From NCBI GenBank assembly GCA_017397065.1, contig JAFQKE010000014.1, forward strand, positions 1-46,634: DNA of 46,634 bases. Reading direction: 5' to 3'. How positions within the stretch are numbered: the stretch's first letter is position 1; every line of letters starts with the position of its first letter. Positions 17,316 through 26,391 of this stretch are shown piece after piece. This DNA comes from Clostridia bacterium. GTDB lineage: Bacteria > Bacillota_A > Clostridia > Oscillospirales > Acutalibacteraceae. Position numbers and translations under genes: made by a program. The notes under the pieces were generated by a model, which saw only the letters and a list, made by a program, of their open reading frames with translations, was not told the DNA's origin and did no database searches.

Positions 17316-17358
17316 ATGTAACAAAGTGTTACATAAAAATTGTAACATAGCGTTACAA
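17316..17358. promoter_or_regulatory. Paired operator palindromes upstream of the XRE gene
   Basis: ATGTAACA-AAG-TGTTACAT (17316-17334) and TTGTAAC-ATAGC-GTTACAA (17340-17358), centres 24 bp apart and sharing the half-site TGTAAC. The second overlaps TACAAT (17354-17359), a possible -10. Position and symmetry fit autoregulation by the XRE protein and possible control of the divergent DUF2752 gene. Confidence 0.7.
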
Positions 17359-17377
17359 TAAAGTCAAGGGGGGTTTT

Positions 17378-17581
17378 ATGAAAGGTTTACGCAAAATAAG
17401 AAAACTACGTAATCTTAATCAATTGAAAGTTGCAATGGATTTAAATATCTCAAGAGAGAGTATCTCTTATTATGAAAATGGTAAACGAGAGCCATCGCTA
17501 GATTTGCTTTTGCAAATGTCAAAGTATTTTAATGTTTCTATTGATTATTTAATCACAGGAGAAGAATTTAAAAAAAGATAA
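17378..17581 (+). CDS. XRE-family DNA-binding regulator
   Basis: 67 aa, essentially one HTH_3 domain: QLKVAMDLNISRESISYYENG is preceded by RKIRKLRNLN and followed by REPSLDLLLQMSKYFNVSIDYL. AAGGGGGG lies just before the ATG. No sensor domain, so it is a minimal repressor that probably binds the two palindromes directly upstream. Ends at a strong terminator at 17603. Confidence 0.9.
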   Translation: MKGLRKIRKLRNLNQLKVAMDLNISRESISYYENGKREPSLDLLLQMSKYFNVSIDYLITGEEFKKR

Positions 17582-17602
17582 AGTATTTAATAATGTATAC
17601 AC

Positions 17603-17641
17603 AAAAAGAGTTGTTCAGCAAAAAACTGAACAACTCTTTTT
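17603..17641. terminator. Bidirectional intrinsic terminator
   Basis: AAAAAGAGTTGTTCAG (17603-17618) and CTGAACAACTCTTTTT (17626-17641), 16 perfect pairs, between convergent genes. Confidence 0.9.
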
Positions 17642-17648
17642 AGTTTTG

Positions 17649-17954
17649 TTATATCCCATATTTTTTAAGGTCTACTGTGCCGTCTTTTTCAAAGACAATT
17701 CCCTCTGCTTCAAGAAGCTCTCTTTGTCGGTCTCCACCGCCAAAAGCAAAAGCCTCGGCAGTTTTGCCCTCTCGGTTTACTACCCTATGGCAAGGAATTT
17801 CCCCCGGTTTGGGATTATTATGCAAAGCATAACCAACAACCCTTGCCCAGCGTGGATTACCGGCCAGAGTAGCCACCATTCCATAGGTTGCTACTCTACC
17901 CTTGGGAATAGAACACACTACATCATAAATTCTTTTAAAAACATCACCTGACAT
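17649..17954 (-). CDS. MGMT-like DNA-binding protein, short form
   Basis: 101 aa, only the C-terminal methyltransferase/DNA-binding half of O6-alkylguanine-DNA alkyltransferase. The reactive cysteine is present in IPCHRVV (Cys55), unlike ATL proteins, which have Trp there. The Arg finger region is NPRWARVVGYALHNNP. It is therefore either a minimal alkyltransferase or an alkyltransferase-like flagging protein for nucleotide excision repair. AGGTGA precedes the ATG. It starts 12 bp after the glycosidase stop at 17967 on the same strand, so cotranscription is possible without functional link. Confidence 0.85.
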   Translation of the reverse strand: MSGDVFKRIYDVVCSIPKGRVATYGMVATLAGNPRWARVVGYALHNNPKPGEIPCHRVVNREGKTAEAFAFGGGDRQRELLEAEGIVFEKDGTVDLKKYGI

Positions 17955-17966
17955 ATTTTCACCTGA

Positions 17967-20900
17967 TTATTTTTTAATAATTCTTGGTGCTGTTAGTATT
18001 CCGCTTTCCTTAATCCAATATTCATATGACCAATCTGCACCTTTTGAACGCCAAGCAGGTGGTCCATACCAATGGTGGCATCTATGTGTCCAATGGAAAG
18101 TACCGAAAGTGTTTACTCGGCTTGCGTAAACAACAAAATCCAGGGTATGCTCGCCCTCGCTTAAATTACCAAGGTCGGCACTGTGAGGATTAAGAGAAAT
18201 ATTAGCTACCTTTTTGCCGTCGAGATAGGCAACCACGCAGGGTGCCGAAAGCAAACCAAGACGAACCTCGGTATTGGCACCGCCCATTATTTTTGTGCGA
18301 TAAGTTAATGCACCGCCGTAAAAGGGCAGACCTTGATTTGTCCAATCGCCGAATTGAATTTTGTTTGAGGGCTTAATGATTTTAACCTTGCTGCCCTTTA
18401 CCTCAACACCAAAATCACCTAATAAAAAATAATTTTCAATGTTTGAAACAACATTAAATGGGAATGTTACAACAAGGGTATTTATACCCTTATTAAGTCG
18501 GCCTAAATCAACCTTAGTTATAGAAAAATCCACATAATAACCCTTTGGCTCTAGTGAAATTTTTTCGCCATTCCAAAAAACGGTGCTTATATCGGCATCC
18601 TCCAAACCTAGCTGAACATTATCTACATCAACGTCCGATTCCACAGTCATTTCTAAGGTTACAGTATTTTTAGGGGGTTCTGCCTTAAACACCCAAGGCT
18701 GTGCCCCCTTAGCGGCACCTCCTGACATACCAAGCTGATTTTTAACAGCATCTCCGATTTTAAGCATTTCTTCTTTTTTCTGCCACTCACCGTCATCAAT
18801 CTTAAAGCGGGCGGTATCAATAACGCACACGTTGGGCTCGTGAAGAATCAGCTCGGCCTCACTCGGCAAATATTCCTCAGATATAACAGGAACAATTGCT
18901 TTTTCAGAGACAGTGCTCGTTCCCTTATCCAAACGAATGAGAATGCTATCCTGCGGATAACAATTCCATTTGATGACTGTGTGGGTGTTGGTATAGGTAG
19001 CGTAAAGCTCTTTAATTTCGCCCGTTATGGTATCAAGTAGTGTAGGTTTGTAAATGCCCTTGATTTTAATAGTATACTCCTCTTCGGGATTTACCCTGTT
19101 TGCAGGTGCCTTATCTACGTGACAGATGAACAGATTTTTACCATCGCCATCATTACGCATACCGTAGAAAAGATTGGTGGAATATTTACCGCCGTCATCT
19201 CTGATTTCAATATCTCGATTTTCTTCCAATATATTAAGCAAATCGTTTTTATTCCAGCCTATCTGCAAAGTACGTGAGGCAAGTTTTTTGGCATCGTCAG
19301 AGGGTAAAACGTCTACAAGCTTTGGAATATTGCCCATAAATATTACCTTACCACCATTATCTGCAAACTCTTCTAGTGCCTTTAAGGTGGTAGAACGTAT
19401 GTTATAAAGAGCAGGAACAACAACGGCATCATACTTCATTTTTCCGATTTTGAATCCGTCATTACTGTCATTATACTGCTCGGGCAATAACGATTCGGCA
19501 ACAAAATCAAAATCCAAAGTGCCATAAAGCAACCAATTAGTAAGCTCCTTAAAACGGTTATCCATTTCACTACGCATATCATAGCTTGTGTCGTTAGGGC
19601 CATCATACACCCAGTAGGATTCAATTGGATGAATAACGGCTATTTTAATATCTGCCGTACCACGTGTCATAGCTGTGTTAACCCTTGCGAAATGGTCTTC
19701 AATAAATGAATATTCCTTATACCAGCTTGACTGATGCCCGATGGAAGCAGGATAATCACGCTTTGCCTCACCTTTCATAGAAACCCAATAGAGATGTGGT
19801 ACACGAACGCTTATACCAAGTGCTGCTTGCCAGTCACCCTGAAGCTTATGACCTCTAAAATCAAAATCCCAGTTAGTAACGCCGTAAAGCTCACTTAGAA
19901 CGCCCTCGTAACCGTACTGATGAGTTGCACTTGCTGTCTGCTTTACTGTATTGAACTCACGAGAATCGCAAAGCATATCTACACCGGGAAGATCAAAGCC
20001 ACGGTAAGCACGCATTGCTTCACCTATAGCGCCCGTTTGACTTTCAAGACTAGGTTCCTCCATCATATGACCTGTAAGCAGTATGTTATTATTACGGCAC
20101 CAAGCACCTACATTATCGCAAAATGCGTTTACAAAACGCTCGGTTACGTGGTCGTGATAGCGATAACGTGCAATCGATGCTATGCCTTTTTTATCCCATA
20201 TAATTTCGGGGAATTTATCTATCAGACTTTCACCATAAGCAGCAAAATATGTTTGCTCCATATCATCGGTGAAAGGAAGAATAACATCCTTTTTATCGGT
20301 AGAATACTCAAGTCGGGTTTTATGGGTAACCTGAGGTTCATCGGTGAATATCGCAGGAACAACCTTGCCAAAATGCTCACCAACAACCTCTTTATATCTT
20401 TCGTGGGTTATATTTATAAATTCATCAATAGCATCTTTAGAAAGGGTATCAACATAGGCTTCGAAATTGAACCAAGGATTATCGGTATCAATCTCTAAAT
20501 AAGCATACCACAAATCATTCTCGGCTGTTTCACCATCAGCAAGACGGCGATAAGCTTCAAGATATCCGTCAGCCGAAAGCTTAACATCATACCTTGCAAT
20601 AAGCTCTCCATTATCTGCACGGGAAGCTTTGCCTGAGGCATCGTCATCTTCAATTTTGCTTCCGCCCTCACCCATAGGAACGGTGGTGAAAAGCAGATGC
20701 CTTTTGCGGAATTTAGGATTTTTAGTAACATATCCGCCTGCAAAGCCTGAGGGCCATTTATCCTCATCATAAAGCCAAGCGAGCATATTATCGTTTTTTG
20801 CCTTTTCTGTACAGTTGCGAATTAGTTCCATATATTCATCAGACAGATATGTTGTTGACATACCTACCCTTGTATGCATATGGAAACCGCCCATACCCAT

Positions 20901-21047
20901 TTCTTTCATAAAATCTATTTCCTTAAAAAGCTCCTCTTTTTTAAGGTCACAGTTCCACGCCCAGAAAGGTGCACAACGGTATTCTGCTGTTGGATTTTTA
21001 AAAAGCTCTAGATTTAATTTTTCTGATTTATTTTTTGGATAAAGCAT
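17967..21047 (-). CDS. Large GH106-like glycoside hydrolase
   Basis: 1026 aa from the ATG at 21047; the in-frame ATG at 21065 contains the ribosome binding site (GGGAGG) and is rejected. APFWAWN (26-32), MKEMGMGGFHMHTRVG (47-62) and YDEDKWPSGFAGG (93-105) resemble the barrel start of GH106 alpha-L-rhamnosidases and related unclassified families. The C-terminal third looks like galactose-binding-type beta-sandwiches (WNGEKISLEPKGYYVD). No signal peptide, so it is cytoplasmic and would act on imported glycosides. Own promoter at 21078-21106. The assignment to exactly GH106 is tentative and substrate unknown. Confidence 0.75.
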   Translation of the reverse strand: MLYPKNKSEKLNLELFKNPTAEYRCAPFWAWNCDLKKEELFKEIDFMKEMGMGGFHMHTRVGMSTTYLSDEYMELIRNCTEKAKNDNMLAWLYDEDKWPSGFAGGYVTKNPKFRKRHLLFTTVPMGEGGSKIEDDDASGKASRADNGELIARYDVKLSADGYLEAYRRLADGETAENDLWYAYLEIDTDNPWFNFEAYVDTLSKDAIDEFINITHERYKEVVGEHFGKVVPAIFTDEPQVTHKTRLEYSTDKKDVILPFTDDMEQTYFAAYGESLIDKFPEIIWDKKGIASIARYRYHDHVTERFVNAFCDNVGAWCRNNNILLTGHMMEEPSLESQTGAIGEAMRAYRGFDLPGVDMLCDSREFNTVKQTASATHQYGYEGVLSELYGVTNWDFDFRGHKLQGDWQAALGISVRVPHLYWVSMKGEAKRDYPASIGHQSSWYKEYSFIEDHFARVNTAMTRGTADIKIAVIHPIESYWVYDGPNDTSYDMRSEMDNRFKELTNWLLYGTLDFDFVAESLLPEQYNDSNDGFKIGKMKYDAVVVPALYNIRSTTLKALEEFADNGGKVIFMGNIPKLVDVLPSDDAKKLASRTLQIGWNKNDLLNILEENRDIEIRDDGGKYSTNLFYGMRNDGDGKNLFICHVDKAPANRVNPEEEYTIKIKGIYKPTLLDTITGEIKELYATYTNTHTVIKWNCYPQDSILIRLDKGTSTVSEKAIVPVISEEYLPSEAELILHEPNVCVIDTARFKIDDGEWQKKEEMLKIGDAVKNQLGMSGGAAKGAQPWVFKAEPPKNTVTLEMTVESDVDVDNVQLGLEDADISTVFWNGEKISLEPKGYYVDFSITKVDLGRLNKGINTLVVTFPFNVVSNIENYFLLGDFGVEVKGSKVKIIKPSNKIQFGDWTNQGLPFYGGALTYRTKIMGGANTEVRLGLLSAPCVVAYLDGKKVANISLNPHSADLGNLSEGEHTLDFVVYASRVNTFGTFHWTHRCHHWYGPPAWRSKGADWSYEYWIKESGILTAPRIIKK

Positions 21048-21077
21048 AATCTTAACCTCCCACATTTTTACGTTTTC

Positions 21078-21106
21078 AGTATATAATAGTCACATAAAAA
21101 AATCAA
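21078..21106 (-). promoter_or_regulatory. Sigma-A promoter of the glycosidase
   Basis: On the minus strand: TTGATT (21106-21101), 17-bp spacer, TATACT (21083-21078). The -35 box overlaps the right flank of the terminator at 21104-21141. Confidence 0.65.
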
Positions 21107-21141
21107 GAGATTATTTTGTTTTTCGCCAAAATAATCTCTTG
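21104..21141 (-). terminator. Intrinsic terminator of the rpoD-region operon
   Basis: CAAGAGATTATTTT (21104-21117) and AAAATAATCTCTTG (21128-21141), 14 perfect pairs followed on the minus strand by a run of T residues. Confidence 0.85.
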
Positions 21142-21145
21142 AAGT

Positions 21146-21706
21146 TTATTTTACAAATTCAGTTTTTTTCACATGATTTTGAACGGTGGATAAAAACCAA
21201 CAATAAAGTGCTTCGCCGAGCTCTTGATAGATTGGGTCACCATCGTGAGAGCAGAGCATTGCAAAGGTTTGACCTACCCTGCGGTCAACCTCAGTGCCCC
21301 TTCTAAAAGAAAGATAATAGAACGAAAATGCTCCTGTATCGGAGGATTTTTCAAACAATCCTTTATCCAAAACATTAAGCTCATCAAAAAAGGCTGTTCT
21401 TGCGGCATTTGCAATAGTTATATTAGGGCAAAACTCCTCTAATCCTGCCATTACGGTAAAGGAAAGCAATAAAACCTTTTGAGCAATAAGGCTCTCGCTA
21501 TCATTTTCACTAATAGTAAGTTCATCCTTTTTGCAAACCGAAACAAATTCTGCAGCAAGCAAAACTCCAAGTTCCTTTGCCTTTTTTATATTTCCGTTTG
21601 CCTTTGCCTTTTCGTATTCGGTGATATCACCATACAGCTCTTTATTCTTTTTTACATCGCTGGATGGTTTTTCACCAACGATTTTCATATCAGAATCTTG
21701 AATCAT
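21146..21706 (-). CDS. Conserved-looking protein of unknown function
   Basis: 186 aa from the ATG at 21706, with GGTGAT 4 nt upstream; an alternative GTG lies at 21715. Acidic, mostly helical by composition, no membrane segment or signal peptide. I do not recognise the family. It closes the housekeeping run after the TSCPD gene (18 bp upstream) and is followed by the terminator at 21104. Its place next to an Rrf2 regulator and TSCPD gene hints at the same regulon, but nothing in the sequence names a function. Confidence 0.7.
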   Translation of the reverse strand: MIQDSDMKIVGEKPSSDVKKNKELYGDITEYEKAKANGNIKKAKELGVLLAAEFVSVCKKDELTISENDSESLIAQKVLLLSFTVMAGLEEFCPNITIANAARTAFFDELNVLDKGLFEKSSDTGAFSFYYLSFRRGTEVDRRVGQTFAMLCSHDGDPIYQELGEALYCWFLSTVQNHVKKTEFVK

Positions 21707-21724
21707 TTTGATCACCCGCTTATC

Positions 21725-21976
21725 TTAAATCTCTTTTTTAATCTCGCTTAGTGCTTTTGACAGCTGATCAGGGCAAGACGTACTGCGGAATCCACAGCGT
21801 ATTCCATCTAATTTATTTATAACATCATCAATATTCATACCCACAACAAGGGCAGATATACCTTTTGTGTTGCCGTTGCAACCACCTTCAAATTTAACGG
21901 AGGTTATAATTTTGCCCTCCAATTCAATTGCGATTGAACGTGAACAAACTCCATTTGTTTTGTATGTATAGGTCAA
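21725..21976 (-). CDS. TSCPD-domain protein (TIGR03905-like)
   Basis: 83 aa. Contains GVCSRSI at the N-terminus, FEGGCNGN in the middle and the signature CGFRSTSCPDQL near the C-terminus, a domain also found in some ribonucleotide reductases and thought to bind metal or redox centres. The longest frame begins at a GTG (21994) overlapping the upstream stop, but AAAGGA places a TTG at 21976 exactly 9 nt downstream, which gives the usual short start MTYTYKTNGVCS. Cotranscribed with the Rrf2 gene. Confidence 0.8.
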   Translation of the reverse strand: MTYTYKTNGVCSRSIAIELEGKIITSVKFEGGCNGNTKGISALVVGMNIDDVINKLDGIRCGFRSTSCPDQLSKALSEIKKEI

Positions 21977-21990
21977 TTTATTTAGTCCTT

Positions 21991-22380
21991 TCACTTTTTA
22001 AAGGTTACTTCAGAAAGCCTTTGACGCATATATTTAGTAATATCTGAAAAAACATCCTTATATTCACAAAATCCGTTAGGATGTGTACATCCACAGCTAC
22101 CATCACTATGACAACGGCTGAGATTGAGTGGGCCATAAATTTCTTCCACAACCTGAAGAAGTGTGATTTCATCGGCCGGACGAGCTAAAATATAACCACC
22201 CTTATTTCCTTTGAAAGATTTCACAATGCCGCCCTGCACCAATCTGTGAAGTATTTTAAGTGTGAATCTTTGGGTTACGCCTGTTTTTTCGGCTATACCG
22301 GAAGCGTCTATTCTATCATTGCTATCCGCAAGACAGGATATTATACGAATAGCATAATCGGTTTCATTGTTTAAAAACAT
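21991..22380 (-). CDS. Rrf2-family regulator with cysteine cluster
   Basis: 129 aa. N-terminal winged helix (DYAIRIISCLAD, GVTQRFTLKILHRLVQGGIV, KGNKGGYILAR). The C-terminal loop RCHSDGSCGCTHPNGFCEY carries four cysteines, compatible with an Fe-S cluster as in IscR/NsrR. It may sense iron-sulfur status, oxygen or nitric oxide. It begins 11 bp after the rpoD stop with AAGGA upstream, so it is probably expressed from the dnaG-rpoD operon. Confidence 0.88.
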   Translation of the reverse strand: MFLNNETDYAIRIISCLADSNDRIDASGIAEKTGVTQRFTLKILHRLVQGGIVKSFKGNKGGYILARPADEITLLQVVEEIYGPLNLSRCHSDGSCGCTHPNGFCEYKDVFSDITKYMRQRLSEVTFKK

Positions 22381-22391
22381 AATCTAAATCC

Positions 22392-23459
22392 TTATCTATC
22401 TTTAAACTTATTGCTTCTTACCGGATGACGAAGCTTACGTAAAGCTTTAGCCTCAATCTGACGAATTCTTTCTCTGGTTACATTAAACTCGCTACCAACC
22501 TCTTCAAGTGTGTGGCAGCGACCATCCTGAAGACCGAAGCGAAGTCTGATAACCGATTCCTCCCTTGGGGTTAGGGTATGAAGAACACTATCAATATCCT
22601 CATTTGTTATTGTTTTGAGTGCTGCTTCATCGGGAGCCATTGCATCTTCATCACGAATAAAGTCCATCAAACGGCTATCCTCCTCGGGGCCGATAGGTGT
22701 TTCCATAGAAACAGGCTCCTGAGCAACACGCATAATCTCACGCACACGCTCCACCGAAAGCTCCATTCTCTCAGCGATAACATCTTCGGTAGGTTCTTGT
22801 CCATTCTCGTGTAAAAGCTGACTCTGAACCTTTTTCAGGCGGTTGATGGTTTCTACCATATGCACCGGAATACGGATAGTTCTTGCCTGATCGGCTATAG
22901 CACGGGTAATAGCCTGACGAATCCACCACGTTGCATAGGTAGAAAACTTAAAGCCTTTGGTGTGGTCGAATTTTTCAACAGCCTTAATAAGTCCAACATT
23001 GCCTTCCTGAATCAAATCAAGGAAGTGCATACCTCTGCCAACATATTTTTTAGCAATGCTTACAACAAGACGGAGATTGGCTTCGGTAAGACGTTTTTTT
23101 GCCGAAACATCGCCCTCGCATATACGGAGCGCCAAATCAATCTCTTCATTACCGCTGAGGAGAGGAACTCGACCGATTTCCTTTAAATACACCTTAACGG
23201 GGTCATCCAAAGAAATAGAATCAATGTTTGAAATATCTTCATCTAAATTCTCAGCATCTAATTCCTCAAGTGCCAGCTCGTCCACGGTGGGTTCATCAAA
23301 ATCCAAATCCAAAACGGGTGGTTCGGCAGAAAGTATATCAACATCATCGGGTATACTATCTATATCACCAAATTCATCCTGTTCTTTCTCAAGCTCTTCA
23401 TTTTCCTTTGCCTTTGCAGAAACCTCATCTGCTGTTTTTGCAATATCCTTATTATTCAT
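22392..23459 (-). CDS. rpoD: Primary sigma factor RpoD/SigA
   Basis: 355 aa. Acidic N-terminal stretch (1-80), region 1.2 at [17 protein letters not shown], region 2 from [14 protein letters not shown] through [17 protein letters not shown], and region 4.2 [19 protein letters not shown]. These recognise the -10 and -35 elements seen throughout this window. AAGGAG precedes the ATG. The gene starts 2 bp after the dnaG stop, the classical macromolecular synthesis order. Confidence 0.98.
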   Translation of the reverse strand: MNNKDIAKTADEVSAKAKENEELEKEQDEFGDIDSIPDDVDILSAEPPVLDLDFDEPTVDELALEELDAENLDEDISNIDSISLDDPVKVYLKEIGRVPLLSGNEEIDLALRICEGDVSAKKRLTEANLRLVVSIAKKYVGRGMHFLDLIQEGNVGLIKAVEKFDHTKGFKFSTYATWWIRQAITRAIADQARTIRIPVHMVETINRLKKVQSQLLHENGQEPTEDVIAERMELSVERVREIMRVAQEPVSMETPIGPEEDSRLMDFIRDEDAMAPDEAALKTITNEDIDSVLHTLTPREESVIRLRFGLQDGRCHTLEEVGSEFNVTRERIRQIEAKALRKLRHPVRSNKFKDR

Positions 23460-23461
23460 AT

Positions 23462-25231
23462 TCAGTTACTCCTTTTCTTATTCTGAATTATTTTTTCCAT
23501 TTGCTTTGCCCAATCGTCATCAGATAATTTTCCTGCCTCCGACGGAGAATGGCTTGTTTTTTCATTTTCTAATACTTTAATAGCATCGTCTAAGCTTTTT
23601 TTAGGGTCCACAAACGGGCCTTTGCTATTTTGCAGCGAGGATATATACCCCATCTCTTCGGGTGTAAATTCATCGCCAAAAAATGAAATATCAAATTTTC
23701 CGTTTGGCCCCTTTATGCTCTGCTCTACCGCTGAGAATATGCGGCGGTTTATAGCCGACATCATATTTTCCGATGTAAAGTTTTCAAGTTTTAAAAGCAA
23801 ATCGGGATGTGCCATTAAAACTGAAAGGATTGTTTCTTCTGCTAAAACAGCAAGCTGGTTTGTGCGTTTAAGAGAATTAACCTCGTTATTTTTATAAACC
23901 GGCTTTATTATAGCTCCGATTTCTTTTTTCTTTTGAATTTTTCTTTTTGTATTGCGGATTTTTTCAACCTCTTTAATCAGAGTGGATTTTGAAACCCCGT
24001 ACTTATCGGAAAGATTACCGGCATACAAATCAACCGTTATTGGATTATTTATGCTAGCCAGAGCCTCTGCAGCAAGATTTAAATATTTTGCCTTGCCGTC
24101 AGCGGTGTTTGTATCAATACCCTCTGCCGCCATATATAATTTATACTCAATTTCATTAACGGCACCCTCTAACAGCGCTTTAAAACGCTCAGGCCCATTT
24201 TTCTTAATAAATTCATCGGGATCTTTGCCGTCTGGAACGGCCAGAACTCTTACCTTTAATCCCGAATCACTAAGCACTTCTGAAGCTCTTGCTACCGCCT
24301 TTTGACCTGCGGCATCACTATCAAAGCCTAAAACAATTTCGTTTGTGTAACGGGATATGAGGCGTGCCTGCTCACTTGTAAAGGCGGTACCCAGTGTACC
24401 TATTGTGTTTTCAAATCCTGCCTTGTGAAGCGAAACAACGTCCATATTACCCTCAACAACCAATAGTTGCTTTGAGCAGTGATTTTTAGCAAAATTAAAA
24501 CCAAAGAGAGTTTTGCTTTTTTTATAAACAGGCGTATCGGAGGTGTTTACATACTTGCCGCCCTTATCCTCATTTGGATGACGACGACCGCTAAAACCAA
24601 CCACCTTGCCGTTTATTTCTATTATTGGAAACATAACACGGTTTCTGAACCTATCATAATAACCGCCTTTGGAGCCCTTGGTTATTACGTTAGCCTGCTC
24701 CATATCGGTAAGATAAAAACCTTTTGATTTAAGGTGCTTTAAAAGTCCGTCCCACTCATTTGGAGCGGCACCAAGGCCAAAATGTTTTATAGTTTTAACA
24801 TCAAGTCCTCTGCCAAGTAAATAATCAAGTGCCCATTTACCTTCGGGAGTAAAAAGATGGTTATGGAAAAAGCGAGCGGCTTCTTTGTTTATTTCATAAA
24901 CCTTATTTTTAAGTTTTAAATAAGAATCGTCATAGTCGCCTTCGGGAATGGTAACACCCGCCCTATCGGCTAGTTTTTTTACCGCTTCCACATAATCTAA
25001 ATTTTCTATTTTTCGTATAAATCCAAACACATCTCCACCGGCACCGCAACCGAAACAATAAAAGGAGCTTGTATCGGTATAAACGGTAAAGGAGGGGGTT
25101 TTCTCATTGTGAAAGGGGCAAAGACCATTTAAGTTTCTGCCTGCACGCTTTAGATTAACATATGATGAAACAACATCGTCTATAGGATTTTTATATTTAA
25201 TTTCCATAATTACCTCTTCAGGTATTCTCAA
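23462..25231 (-). CDS. dnaG: DNA primase DnaG
   Basis: 589 aa. CHC2 zinc-binding domain at about 36-65 (CPFHNEKTP and CFGCGAGGD), catalytic TOPRIM with VVEGNMDVV and [11 protein letters not shown], and a C-terminal DnaB-interacting region. Synthesises RNA primers at the replication fork. The start is TTG, preceded by a near-perfect AGGTGATC, giving [21 protein letters not shown] as in homologues. In an operon with rpoD. A set of GTACC palindromes lies between it and dgt. Confidence 0.98.
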   Translation of the reverse strand: MRIPEEVIMEIKYKNPIDDVVSSYVNLKRAGRNLNGLCPFHNEKTPSFTVYTDTSSFYCFGCGAGGDVFGFIRKIENLDYVEAVKKLADRAGVTIPEGDYDDSYLKLKNKVYEINKEAARFFHNHLFTPEGKWALDYLLGRGLDVKTIKHFGLGAAPNEWDGLLKHLKSKGFYLTDMEQANVITKGSKGGYYDRFRNRVMFPIIEINGKVVGFSGRRHPNEDKGGKYVNTSDTPVYKKSKTLFGFNFAKNHCSKQLLVVEGNMDVVSLHKAGFENTIGTLGTAFTSEQARLISRYTNEIVLGFDSDAAGQKAVARASEVLSDSGLKVRVLAVPDGKDPDEFIKKNGPERFKALLEGAVNEIEYKLYMAAEGIDTNTADGKAKYLNLAAEALASINNPITVDLYAGNLSDKYGVSKSTLIKEVEKIRNTKRKIQKKKEIGAIIKPVYKNNEVNSLKRTNQLAVLAEETILSVLMAHPDLLLKLENFTSENMMSAINRRIFSAVEQSIKGPNGKFDISFFGDEFTPEEMGYISSLQNSKGPFVDPKKSLDDAIKVLENEKTSHSPSEAGKLSDDDWAKQMEKIIQNKKRSN

Positions 25232-25270
25232 ATGATCACCTCATTTCACTACTATACTACCATATTCATT

Positions 25271-25294
25271 GTACCAAAAATGGTACTTAGTACC
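25271..25294. promoter_or_regulatory. Overlapping GTACC palindromes upstream of dnaG
   Basis: GTACCA-AAAA-TGGTAC (25271-25286) overlaps GGTAC-TTA-GTACC (25282-25294), so the middle element can pair with either neighbour. It lies 40 bp before dnaG in an 86-bp gap. Operator or alternative RNA hairpins; no T-tract follows. Confidence 0.45.
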
Positions 25295-25317
25295 TTTAAT
25301 TCGCTTTTTTGGGCAGG

Positions 25318-26322
25318 CTATACATCCATAGCCCAAGATTTTGGAATAAAGAACTGCTTATAAACCTCTATTGCGTAATGGTCGGTCATACCTGCAATAT
25401 GATCTAAAACGGCACGTTCCAAACCTTCGGTTTCAACAATAATGTTATATTCTGCAGGAAGCTTATTAGGATTTTTAATTATATGCTCATAAATACCTAT
25501 AAGAATACCTGCAACCTTGCTTTCTTCACCCTTAGCGATTGGATTTGTATAAACTCTGTCAAAAAGGAATTTGTGTAGCTTATCAAATTGCTCGGTCATC
25601 TCACCGTCCATAACAATATCATCGATACTGTTAAAAATAACTGATTTTACCATTGAATTTATACGTTCACTTTTTGAATAACCCAAAACGTCACAAATCT
25701 CGCTATCAATATCGCTTTCCTTTATAATACCGGCTCTTACGGCATCATCAATATCGTGGTTGATATAGGCGATTTTATCCGAAAGGCGAACCACTCTGCC
25801 CTCAAGAGATTTAGAAAACTCGCCCTTTGTATGATTCAAAATGCCATCCAACACCTCTGCGGTGAGATTAAGACCCTTAAAATTTTTCTCCAACCGCTCA
25901 CATACTCTCACGCTTTGCTCGTAATGATGGAAGCCCGACTTTGAAATAGAATCAAGTGCACGCTCACCTGCGTGACCGAACGGAGTATGCCCCAAATCAT
26001 GACCTAAAGCAATAGCCTCGGTTAAATCTTCATTAAGACGAAGTGCCCTTGAAATTGTACGGGCAATCTGAGCAACCTCCAAGGTATGTGTCAAACGAGT
26101 GCGATAGTGATCAGACTCGGGAGATAAAAAAACCTGTGTTTTATGTTTGAGACGACGGAATGCTTTACAATGAATAATTCTATCACGATCACGCTGAAAA
26201 GCAGTTCGTACATCACACTCAGGTTCATAAATTTTTCTACCCTTGCTCTGACTGCTAAGTATCGCTTTACTGCTTAATGTATTAGCTTCAATTTTTTCGG
26301 TAAGAATGCGAATATTATCCAT
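25318..26322 (-). CDS. dgt: dGTPase-like HD-domain triphosphohydrolase
   Basis: 334 aa. Hydrolyses dGTP or related dNTPs to nucleoside and triphosphate. The HD motif is HDLGHTPFGHAGE; RLKHKTQVF and YRTRLTHTLEVAQIAR are characteristic of the family. The longer frame to 26373 adds an unlikely Lys/Asn-rich tail; GGTGA is placed before the ATG at 26322. Upstream of dnaG in the same direction, and commonly found next to dnaG in Firmicutes. Confidence 0.93.
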   Translation of the reverse strand: MDNIRILTEKIEANTLSSKAILSSQSKGRKIYEPECDVRTAFQRDRDRIIHCKAFRRLKHKTQVFLSPESDHYRTRLTHTLEVAQIARTISRALRLNEDLTEAIALGHDLGHTPFGHAGERALDSISKSGFHHYEQSVRVCERLEKNFKGLNLTAEVLDGILNHTKGEFSKSLEGRVVRLSDKIAYINHDIDDAVRAGIIKESDIDSEICDVLGYSKSERINSMVKSVIFNSIDDIVMDGEMTEQFDKLHKFLFDRVYTNPIAKGEESKVAGILIGIYEHIIKNPNKLPAEYNIIVETEGLERAVLDHIAGMTDHYAIEVYKQFFIPKSWAMDV

Positions 26323-26391
26323 TATTTCACCGCCCTTTTTATTATTAAATATATTATTAGACAAAAATTTCAAAAACCCTTTATTTTTTTA

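Noticed and set aside
19920..20498. 192-aa plus-strand open frame
   Set aside because: Antisense shadow of the large glycosidase; its Cys/Ile-rich sequence shows no domain.
23056..23580. 174-aa Ser-rich plus-strand frame
   Set aside because: Mirror of the acidic N-terminus of rpoD; low complexity caused by Glu/Asp codons on the other strand.
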